From: Gemmatimonadota bacterium
GTDB taxonomy: Bacteria; Gemmatimonadota; Gemmatimonadetes; Gemmatimonadales; Gemmatimonadaceae
Direction of reading: 5' to 3'
Length of the DNA stretch: 13,532 nucleotides
Assembly (NCBI GenBank): GCA_028287225.1
Contig: JAQBPZ010000083.1
Location: 1-13,532 of the forward strand
Under the pieces are notes generated by a model. That model was not told the origin of the DNA, searched no databases, and saw only the letters and a list, made by a program, of their open reading frames with translations. Shown in pieces: positions 7,648 to 13,532 of this stretch (its first letter is position 1; each line of letters opens with the position of its first letter). A program made the position numbers and the translations under genes.

Positions 7648-10350
7648 ATGCACGACAACACCGTCCGGCCCGTCACCGCCACGTACCGACTGCAGCTGAA
7701 CAAGGACTTCACCCTGCACGACGCACGGGCGAAGCTCCCCTACCTCGAGTCGCTCGGCATCTCGCACCTCTACTGCTCGCCCGTCCTCGCGGCACGGACG
7801 GGCAGCATGCATGGGTACGACGTCGCCGACCCCACGCACGTCGGTGCCGAGCTCGGCGGCGATGAGGCGTTCCGGGCGCTCGCCGACGCCGCGCACGCGC
7901 GGAGGATGGGGATCATCCTCGACATCGTCCCCAACCACATGGGGATCGGGCCCGACAATCCCTTCTGGGAAGACGTGCTCGCCCACGGCGCCTCGTCGCA
8001 GTACGCCGCCTGGTTCGACGTCGAATGGCGCGCCACCCGCCGCAAGCTCGCCGGCAAGGTGCTCCTTCCCGTCCTCGGCGACACGATCGAGAACGTCATG
8101 TCGCGGGACGAGCTGGTGCTCGAAGCGAGCGACCGGGGAGTCCGCGTGAGGTATTTCGATCATCACTTCCCCCTCGATCCCACCTCGCTCCCTCCCGAGC
8201 TGGAGCTCGCGCAGCGCGACCCCTCGGCGCGCGAGGTGCTCGCTACCTGGACGAAGGGAGACGACGGCCGAGCCCGGCTGGCGTCGCTCCTGGCTGCGCA
8301 GCACTACGAGCTCGCGTTCTGGCGGACGGCGTCGCGCGACCTGAACTACCGCCGCTTCTTCGACGTGAACGAGCTCATCGCGCTCCGCGTGGAGCGGCAG
8401 GAGGTGTTCGACGCCACGCATCGTGTGGTGCTCCAGATGGTGGCGGACGGCCTGCTCGACGGCCTGCGCATCGACCACGTCGACGGCCTGCTGGAGCCCC
8501 GTCGCTACCTGGAGCGCCTGCGCGCCGCGGTCGACGCCCGGCAGCCGCGCGCCGAGGGGGCGCCGCGGTTCCCGATCCTGGTGGAGAAGATTCTGGCGCC
8601 CGGTGAGACGCTCCCACGGGAGTGGCCGGTGGACGGCACCACCGGCTACGAGTTCATGGTCACGCTGGAAGACGTGTTCGTCGATCCGGCCGGATACGAG
8701 CGCCTCGAGGCGCGCTACCGGAGCGGGGACGAGCAGCCGGCGTTCCACGCCATCGCCGTGGAGGCGAAGCGGCGCGTGCTCCGCAGCGCCCTCAATGCGG
8801 ACGTGCGCCGGATCGCGCCCATGCTGTCGGCGGTGGCGCGCGGCGCCGGGTGGCCGGCGCGCTCCATCGGCGCGTACGCGATGGCCATCGTCGAGCTGGT
8901 TGCGGTGCTGCCGGTGTACCGCACGTACATCGATGCCGGGCACGTGGAGCCGCGTCCCGCCGACCGCGCGGTGCTGGAAGCGGCGTTCGCCGCGGTGCGC
9001 GAGCGCGGCCGGGCCGACGCGGGCGCGGTGGATGCGCTCGAGCTGACGCTGCTCGGGCGGTGGGGCGCGCCCGACGTGAAGCCGGCGGTGGCGCGCGCGC
9101 GGCTCGCCTTCGTGCTGCGCTGGCAGCAGCTCACGGGACCGGCCGCGGCGAAGGGGGTGGAGGACACCGCGCTGTACATGTACGCCCCGCTCGCCTCGCG
9201 GAACGAGGTGGGCGGTGATCCGGGGGTCCCGGTCGCTGGTGCCATGAGCCGCCTGCATGTGCTGCTGCAGGAGCGGGTGGCGCACGGGCCCCGGTCGCTC
9301 AACGCCACCAACACCCACGACACCAAGCGCAGCGCCGACGTCCGGAACCGGCTCGACGCGCTCAGCGAGCACGCGGGCTCGTGGGAGCGGCGGCTGGCGC
9401 AGTGGCGCCGGCATCACCGCGCCCTGCGCACCCTGGTGGGGGGCAAGCTGGCCCCGACGCGCACGACGGACAACTTCATCTACCAGTCGCTGGTCGGGAT
9501 CTGGCCTGTGGACCGCGCCCCGTCCCGTGACGGAGACCCGCGTGACGACGAGCGGCTGCTGGGCGAGCTCTGCACCCGTCTCACCGCCTACATCCACAAG
9601 GCGGTGCGCGAGGCGAAGGTGAGCACGAGCTGGACGGATCCGGACGTCGAGTACGAGGAGGCGATCTCGCGCTTCATCAGCGGGCTGCTGAACCGGCGGT
9701 CGAGCGCCGCGTTCCTGCGCGAGGTGGAGCAGTTCGCGGACGAGATCCAGCCGCAGGGGATCTGGAACGCCCTCTCGCGGATCGCCATTCACCTCACGGC
9801 GCCCGGCATCCCGGACCTGTATCAGGGCGACGAGCTCTGGTTCCAGGCGCTGGTGGATCCGGACAACCGGCGGCCGGTGGACTGGGAGGCGCGGACGCGG
9901 GTGCTGGACGCGGTACAGGGCACCCTGACGAGCCACGGGGTCGCCCCGGGCGAGGCACTGTCGGCCATGATGCGTGAGCCCGCGGATGGTCGCCTGAAGA
10001 TGTACCTGACGCGCCGTCTGCTGCAATTCAGGCGCGATAGTGCGCCGATCGTGTCGCGTGGCGGGTACCGGATCGTCACGTCGTCGGGCGAGCACGCGGA
10101 GGGCGTGGTGGCCTACGAGCGAGTGCTCGACCCGGACGCGATCCTCGTCGTGGCTCCCCGCCTGACCGCCGGCCTGGGCGAGGGTCCGCCGATCGGCGAC
10201 GTCTGGGGCGACACCGCGCTCGCGGTGCAGAACGGCGGCGTGTGGCGCTGCCTCCTGACCGGCACGGAGGTGCGCGTGCAGCAGGGCCTGCTTCCGATGC
10301 GCGAGCTGCTGGCGATACTGCCAGTGGCGGTGCTCGCTCGCGTGCATTGA
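7648..10350 (+). CDS. treY: Maltooligosyltrehalose synthase, GH13 subfamily 26
   Basis: TreY turns the reducing-end alpha-1,4 bond of a maltodextrin into an alpha,alpha-1,1 bond, giving maltooligosyltrehalose; TreZ then releases trehalose. Cytoplasmic. The protein has 900 aa, longer than the roughly 720-775 aa archaeal and actinobacterial enzymes as I recall them. It starts with the family signature TATYRLQLNKDF, then YLESLGISHLYCSPV and IILDIVPNHMG. Catalytic residues are Asp276 in GLRIDHVDGL, Glu313 in ILVEKILAPGE and Asp558 in NTHDTKRSADVRNRL. KGVEDTALYMY and RNEVGGDP are further TreY hallmarks, and TAPGIPDLYQGDE lies near the C-terminal end of the barrel. I chose ATG 7648 because it places the signature near residue 10. 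TTG 7627, with GAGG 5 bp upstream, would add seven residues and cannot be excluded. The stop is 1 bp before a palindromic element. No treZ is present here. Confidence 0.96.
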   Translation: MHDNTVRPVTATYRLQLNKDFTLHDARAKLPYLESLGISHLYCSPVLAARTGSMHGYDVADPTHVGAELGGDEAFRALADAAHARRMGIILDIVPNHMGIGPDNPFWEDVLAHGASSQYAAWFDVEWRATRRKLAGKVLLPVLGDTIENVMSRDELVLEASDRGVRVRYFDHHFPLDPTSLPPELELAQRDPSAREVLATWTKGDDGRARLASLLAAQHYELAFWRTASRDLNYRRFFDVNELIALRVERQEVFDATHRVVLQMVADGLLDGLRIDHVDGLLEPRRYLERLRAAVDARQPRAEGAPRFPILVEKILAPGETLPREWPVDGTTGYEFMVTLEDVFVDPAGYERLEARYRSGDEQPAFHAIAVEAKRRVLRSALNADVRRIAPMLSAVARGAGWPARSIGAYAMAIVELVAVLPVYRTYIDAGHVEPRPADRAVLEAAFAAVRERGRADAGAVDALELTLLGRWGAPDVKPAVARARLAFVLRWQQLTGPAAAKGVEDTALYMYAPLASRNEVGGDPGVPVAGAMSRLHVLLQERVAHGPRSLNATNTHDTKRSADVRNRLDALSEHAGSWERRLAQWRRHHRALRTLVGGKLAPTRTTDNFIYQSLVGIWPVDRAPSRDGDPRDDERLLGELCTRLTAYIHKAVREAKVSTSWTDPDVEYEEAISRFISGLLNRRSSAAFLREVEQFADEIQPQGIWNALSRIAIHLTAPGIPDLYQGDELWFQALVDPDNRRPVDWEARTRVLDAVQGTLTSHGVAPGEALSAMMREPADGRLKMYLTRRLLQFRRDSAPIVSRGGYRIVTSSGEHAEGVVAYERVLDPDAILVVAPRLTAGLGEGPPIGDVWGDTALAVQNGGVWRCLLTGTEVRVQQGLLPMRELLAILPVAVLARVH

Positions 10351-10351
10351 A

Positions 10352-10603
10352 TCGGGATTAGGGATCAGGAACTGCGCGGAGACGCATCCCGAGCGGATGT
10401 CATCCTGCTGCGCGAAGCGCGGTCAGGATCTTCCGTCCCGTGCTCGTTGGCCAGCCCCGGGCACGGGAGAGGATGTCCCGACACTCGGTCGCTGCGCTTC
10501 CTCCTGCGGGATGACAGCCGCCCGGGACGCCAGGCGCCGACACGCGGGTCGACGACAGCTCGAGCGGCGCGCGCAGTTCCTAATCCCTAATCCCTAATCC
10601 CGA
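10352..10603. repeat. Heptad-flanked palindromic element, copy 1
   Basis: Outer arms 10352-10378 and 10570-10603 are inverted repeats ending in GGAACTGCGCG. The left arm has two heptads (GGGATTA, GGGATCA) and the right arm has three (TAATCCC at 10581, 10588 and 10595); apart from that extra unit they differ at one base. Inside, 10384-10408 pairs with 10506-10530 at 21 of 25 positions, and a tip stem TCCCGTGC (10436-10443) / GCACGGGA (10461-10468) closes the hairpin. The body resembles the element at 13346-13529 (shared GTCCCGTGCT, CCCGACAC, CGGGACGC and GATGACA-like words). It begins 1 bp after the treY stop. No transposase gene or target-site duplication is visible. Confidence 0.85.
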
Positions 10604-10641
10604 AGCCGAACCGTTGCCCTCGCCCCGCAGAACCGTCCTGC

Positions 10642-10663
10642 GTACAGAGGTGTACCCAGTACA
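10642..10663. promoter_or_regulatory. Three-half-site GTACA/TGTAC array upstream of glgP
   Basis: GTACA (10642-10646), TGTAC (10651-10655) and GTACA (10659-10663) form two overlapping inverted repeats sharing the middle half-site, with spacers of 4 (GAGG) and 3 (CCA) nt. It ends 19 bp before a candidate -35 box. This arrangement is typical of an operator for a dimeric regulator; which regulator is unknown. Confidence 0.4.
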
Positions 10664-10682
10664 TGCCGCGGCGCTGCTTCCA

Positions 10683-10710
10683 TTGAATCACCGCTCCCGC
10701 TCTATAGAAT
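10683..10710 (+). promoter_or_regulatory. Candidate sigma-70-type promoter for glgP
   Basis: TTGAAT (10683-10688) and TAGAAT (10705-10710) are separated by 16 bp and lie in a locally AT-richer patch (TCTATAGAATTC). The fit to the usual housekeeping consensus is moderate. Transcription would start near 10717, giving a leader of about 90 nt to ATG 10805 or 25 nt to ATG 10742. It suggests glgP has its own promoter, separate from treY. Confidence 0.4.
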
Positions 10711-10792
10711 TCTCTCCGCTCATACGTCGGGGCGCGCCTGGATGCACGAAGCTCGATCCCGCGCCGCTGCCCCGTTCGCCTTGCACAATCTC

Positions 10793-10796
10793 GAGG
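10793..10796 (+). promoter_or_regulatory. Ribosome-binding site supporting the glgP start at 10805
   Basis: GAGG lies 8 nt before ATG 10805. The alternative ATG 10742 has no comparable site, so this helps decide the start. Confidence 0.5.
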
Positions 10797-10804
10797 CTTT
10801 TGAC

Positions 10805-12544
10805 ATGACGTTCGCCCCGACGCGTTGCAGCGTCGCCTATTTCTCCATGGAGATCTGCCTCGAGCAGGCGATCCCCACGTACAGCGGAGGACTCGGCGTC
10901 CTCGCTGGCGACACGCTGCGCTCCATGGCGGACCTCGGCGTGCCCGTCGCCGCCGTGACCCTCCTGCACCGCAAGGGCTACTTCGAGCAGCACCTCGATG
11001 CCTCGGGTCTCCAGACGGAACGGCCCGTCGCGTGGCATCCGGAGGAAGTGCTCGAGCCCGTCCACGCGCGAACCACCGTCACCATCGAGGGGCGCGAGGT
11101 GCACGTCACCGCGTGGAAGTACTCGGTGCGCGGCTTCACCGGGCACGTGGTGCCGGTCTACCTGCTCGACACGAACCTCCCCGAGAACGGCGACTGGGAT
11201 CGTGCCCTCACCGATACCCTCTATGGCGGGGACGACCACTACCGCCTCTGCCAGGAGATCGTGCTCGGGATGGGCGGCGCCTCGCTGCTGCGCCAGCTGA
11301 GCTGCGACGAGCAGACGATCTTCCACCTCAATGAAGGCCACTCGGCACTGCTCACCCTGGAGCTGCTCGAGGAGCAGCTCGGGGGGCGCCAGGGATTCGA
11401 GCTGGAGGACGCCGACTTCGAGGCGGTGCGCAGCCGCTGCATCTTCACGACGCACACCCCGGTGCCCGCGGGCCACGACAAGTTCCCGATCGACATGGTG
11501 CGCAAGGTGCTCGGCGACGACCGCGTCGCGATGCTGGAGAGCTCCGGCGGCGTGTACGAGGGGATGCTCAACATGACGCACCTCGCGCTGCACCTCACGC
11601 GCTTCGTCAACGGCGTCGCGATGCGCCACGGCGAGGTCTCGCGCGGCATGTTCCCCGAGTACCCGATCAACTCGATCACGAACGGCGTGCATGCCACGAC
11701 GTGGACGGGGCCCGAGTTCGCCGCCCTCTTCGACCGCCGCATCCCCGAGTGGCGCCGCGACACCCTCGACCTGCGCTACGCGGTGAGCATCCCGCTGCAG
11801 GAGATCCGCGACGCGCACATGGCCAGCAAGCTCGCGCTGTTCGCCGAGGTGGAGCGCCGCACCGGCGAGCGGCTGGATCCGGCCGTGATGACCATCGGCT
11901 TCGCGCGCCGCGCCACGCCGTACAAGCGCGCCGACCTGATCTTCACCGACCTCGAGCGCCTGACGACGATGGCGAAGAACGTCGGCAGGATCCAGATCCT
12001 CTTCGGCGGCAAGGCGCACCCGCACGACAGCGGCGGCAAGGAGCTGATCCGCCGCATCTTCGCGGCGCGCGAGCAGCTCGGCGACCTGGTGAAGGTGGTG
12101 TACGTGGAGAACTACGAGATGGCGTTCGCCGCGAAGATGGTGGCCGGCGTCGACCTCTGGCTCAACAACCCCATGAAGCCCCTCGAGGCCTCCGGGACGA
12201 GCGGGATGAAGGCCAACCTGAACGGCGTGCCGTCGTTCAGCGTGCTCGATGGCTGGTGGGTGGAAGGGCACGTGGAGGGCGTCACGGGCTGGTCCATCGG
12301 AGTGCCCGATCCGGCCGGCGATCCGGCTCGCGACGTCACGGACCTCTACATGAAGCTCGAGCGCGTGATCCTGCCCCTCTTCTACGGGCTCCCGTTCGCG
12401 TACGCCGAGGTGATGCGGTCGGCCATCTCGCTGAACGGCAGCTTCTTCAACACCCAGCGCATGGTGCGCCAGTACGTCCACAACGCGTACTTCCCCGGCG
12501 GCATGCCGATCGTTCCCGAGGTCCCGGCGACGGTCCTGATCTGA
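10805..12544 (+). CDS. glgP: Alpha-glucan phosphorylase, short form, GT35
   Basis: Phosphorylase removes glucose from alpha-glucan ends with inorganic phosphate, giving glucose-1-phosphate; it uses pyridoxal phosphate and works in the cytoplasm. The 579-aa product starts at the family signature (SVAYFSMEI, then PTYSGGLGVLAGDTLRSMADLGVP). It then shows HLNEGHSALLTLELL, FTTHTPVPAGHDKF, SITNGVHATTW and FARRATPYKRADL, and the cofactor site EASGTSGMKANLNGVPS, where Lys469 should bind PLP. It is shorter than the classical and long forms (about 800-860 aa), and no N-terminal DUF3417-like domain precedes the core, as in other short members. ATG 10742 would add 21 residues (MHEARSRAAAPF...) that look unlike a domain; GAGG spacing favours 10805. 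A candidate promoter and operator lie upstream, and a strong hairpin follows the stop. Confidence 0.94.
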   Translation: MTFAPTRCSVAYFSMEICLEQAIPTYSGGLGVLAGDTLRSMADLGVPVAAVTLLHRKGYFEQHLDASGLQTERPVAWHPEEVLEPVHARTTVTIEGREVHVTAWKYSVRGFTGHVVPVYLLDTNLPENGDWDRALTDTLYGGDDHYRLCQEIVLGMGGASLLRQLSCDEQTIFHLNEGHSALLTLELLEEQLGGRQGFELEDADFEAVRSRCIFTTHTPVPAGHDKFPIDMVRKVLGDDRVAMLESSGGVYEGMLNMTHLALHLTRFVNGVAMRHGEVSRGMFPEYPINSITNGVHATTWTGPEFAALFDRRIPEWRRDTLDLRYAVSIPLQEIRDAHMASKLALFAEVERRTGERLDPAVMTIGFARRATPYKRADLIFTDLERLTTMAKNVGRIQILFGGKAHPHDSGGKELIRRIFAAREQLGDLVKVVYVENYEMAFAAKMVAGVDLWLNNPMKPLEASGTSGMKANLNGVPSFSVLDGWWVEGHVEGVTGWSIGVPDPAGDPARDVTDLYMKLERVILPLFYGLPFAYAEVMRSAISLNGSFFNTQRMVRQYVHNAYFPGGMPIVPEVPATVLI

Positions 12545-12561
12545 TCGCCCGGGTATTGTAT

Positions 12562-12601
12562 GAATCGGGGCCATGCGTGGCATCGCGCATGGCCCCGATT
12601 C
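12562..12601 (+). terminator. Perfect 16-bp hairpin after glgP
   Basis: GAATCGGGGCCATGCG (12562-12577) and CGCATGGCCCCGATTC (12586-12601) are perfect inverted repeats around the 8-nt loop TGGCATCG, 17 nt after the glgP stop. There is no T-run after it (GTCCATC), so it is either a U-less terminator, as is common in high-GC genomes, or a 3'-end stabilising structure. The symmetry allows action on either strand. Confidence 0.65.
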
Positions 12602-12861
12602 GTCCATCGGCGGAAACCATCGCCGTCAGCGTACGCGAATCTCCGCGAATCCGGCGTAGGGCGATGAGCACGAATGAACGGCGACAATGGGGACTCCCTC
12701 CGTCCTGCATCCGTGTGCGCCATCAGGAAAGCGTGAACAGCGAGTCCTGAAAGATGGAAGACGATCTGCAGGATTGGCTTGCTGTCATCCGCCCTTATCG
12801 CTTGTCGATCTTCCTTGACCAGCTGTTCCCCGCTTTTCGCCCGCCCCGCGTCCATAGAGCA
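12602..12861. other. Non-coding gap between glgP hairpin and CPBP-like gene
   Basis: I see no supported gene, RNA or repeat here. The frame of the next gene is open back to an ATG at 12754, but codon third positions from 12754 to 12861 are clearly less GC-rich than downstream, so I leave it out of the CDS. No convincing promoter was found; a TTGACC at 12815-12820 lacks a matching -10 box. Confidence 0.5.
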
Positions 12862-13341
12862 ATGACGCTTCCCGTGACCACGATCGACGACGTCATGAAG
12901 ACGACACCGCCGTCGCCCTTCGCGCGCTTTCGCGCACGCGACCTGGTCTCGCTCACGCTCGTCCTGGTCTTCGTCGTCATCGTGCCGTTCAACATCGCGG
13001 GCGCGTCAGGACACTGGAAGCCGAGTCCGCAGCTCTTCGGTGTCGCGATGTCGCTTCTTTACCTGCGCACGCGAAAGCTCTGGGTGCCGATCGCCGCTCA
13101 CGCGCTCAACAACTTCGCCTTCATCGCTCCCTCGCTGGGCGACATCCTGCATCCGTCACCCGCCGCGCCCGAGACGGTCGCCACGCTGCGCGCGCAGCTA
13201 CCGAAGGCGCTGCCACTCCTCGTCGCGACGCTCGCCACCTTCTGGCTCTGGCGCCGCTACGTATGGGGCCGCGTGAGCATGCGCGGACTGCTCGCGGGGC
13301 CGACGCCGTACGAAATGGCGAGCACGAGCAAGGAGAACTGA
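12862..13341 (+). CDS. CPBP (CAAX/bacteriocin-processing) family-like membrane protein lacking the EE motif, possibly degenerate
   Basis: The 159-aa product has about three hydrophobic segments (DLVSLTLVLVFVVIVPFNIAG, the stretch around LFGVAMSLLYL, and LPLLVATLATFWLW). LFGVAMSLLYLRTRKLW and PIAAHALNNFAFI match the last conserved motifs of CPBP intramembrane proteases, with His80 and Asn83-Asn84. Full members carry EExxxR and FxxxH motifs earlier; neither is present in this frame, and I saw no displaced copy in the 300 bp upstream. The protein is therefore probably a truncated or inactive remnant, or a non-catalytic derivative. The start is uncertain: 12862 fits codon use, 12754 and 12895 are alternatives, and no clear ribosome-binding site is seen. 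It is separated from the glucan genes by the glgP hairpin and followed 4 bp later by a repeat element. Confidence 0.6.
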   Translation: MTLPVTTIDDVMKTTPPSPFARFRARDLVSLTLVLVFVVIVPFNIAGASGHWKPSPQLFGVAMSLLYLRTRKLWVPIAAHALNNFAFIAPSLGDILHPSPAAPETVATLRAQLPKALPLLVATLATFWLWRRYVWGRVSMRGLLAGPTPYEMASTSKEN

Positions 13342-13345
13342 AAAG

Positions 13346-13529
13346 CGAGTAACGCGCAAGTCACGGCGGATGCTAGCGATGACACCCCGGAGGAGTGAGC
13401 GTAGCGAGCGCGTGTCCGGGTCATCGTCCCGTGCTTCGTGGCGGCCTCACGACACGGGACAGTGACCCCGACACGCGCTTCGCTCCTGCTGGGTGACATT
13501 CGCTCGGGACGCTCTGCTGTTCTTACTCG
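13346..13529. repeat. Heptad-flanked palindromic element, copy 2
   Basis: CGAGTAA (13346-13352) and TTACTCG (13523-13529) are the outer inverted words. Within them, 13376-13433 pairs imperfectly with 13453-13503 (arms share GTCCCGTG / CACGGGAC, CGCGTGTC / GACACGCG and GGGTCA / TGACCC), with a tip of about 19 nt. The left arm has an extra segment of about 7 nt (around GTAGCGA). The body is related to 10352-10603, while the flanking heptad matches the array at 3669-3689. It starts 4 bp after the stop of the CPBP-like gene and nearly reaches the end of the window. Confidence 0.8.
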
Positions 13530-13532
13530 ATA

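Noticed and set aside
1237..10347. Very long open frames on the minus strand opposite malQ, the lipoprotein gene, treY and glgP (roughly 570-950 codons)
   Set aside because: They are antisense shadows caused by the high GC content. They read as Arg/His/Ala/Gly-rich low-complexity protein with no motifs, while the + strand carries clear enzymes.
10352..10603. Insertion sequence or transposon with terminal inverted repeats
   Set aside because: It is only about 250 bp, contains no transposase, and no target-site duplication can be seen next to the arms; described as a repeat element instead.
10397..10808. Small open frames of about 65 codons in the treY-glgP gap
   Set aside because: One lies within the palindromic element, and the other covers the putative operator and promoter; neither has a ribosome-binding site or a recognisable product.
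12382..12855. Minus-strand open frame across the glgP 3' end and the following gap
   Set aside because: It runs through the glgP coding end and the terminator hairpin and shows no domain or motif I recognise.

Overview
The window is a high-GC bacterial chromosome segment with all recognisable genes on the + strand. It carries a storage-polysaccharide (glycogen / alpha-glucan) cluster. The taxon cannot be proved from the sequence. The strong GC3 bias, the lipoprotein N-terminus ending in a 'C-E-D-A-T-A-P' style mature end and the many word-like intergenic palindromes remind me of Gemmatimonadota; this is an inference from memory.

Layout: 1-1215 is the 3' part of glgB (branching enzyme). A 205-bp nested palindrome (1236-1440) follows, then malQ (4-alpha-glucanotransferase, 1471-3666). 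After a short heptad-repeat hairpin (3669-3729) and a structured leader come a large putative lipoprotein with a lectin-like domain and a serine-hydrolase domain (3852-7010) and a small four-helix membrane protein (7128-7604). Then come treY (maltooligosyltrehalose synthase, 7648-10350), a 252-bp palindromic repeat element (10352-10603), a leader with a three-half-site inverted-repeat array and a candidate promoter, and glgP (short-form alpha-glucan phosphorylase, 10805-12544). A strong hairpin follows glgP. The window closes with a degenerate CPBP-type membrane protein (12862-13341) and a second copy of the large palindromic element (13346-13529).

How the genes fit together: GlgB makes alpha-1,6 branches, GlgP releases glucose-1-phosphate from chain ends, MalQ rearranges the short oligosaccharides left over, and TreY converts the reducing end of maltodextrins to a trehalose unit. 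TreY needs TreZ (and usually a debranching enzyme TreX/GlgX), neither of which is in the window. The hydrolase lipoprotein and the four-helix protein interrupt this set and have no evident role in it.

The least ordinary part is the non-coding DNA. Four palindromic elements lie 1 to 20 bp after a stop codon. Two of them (10352-10603 and 13346-13529) are diverged copies of one hairpin body but carry different flanking heptad words. One heptad array exists without a body (3669-3729). A 9-bp-period repeat has also expanded inside the lipoprotein gene in frame. Together these suggest a modular family of repeat elements tied to gene 3' ends.
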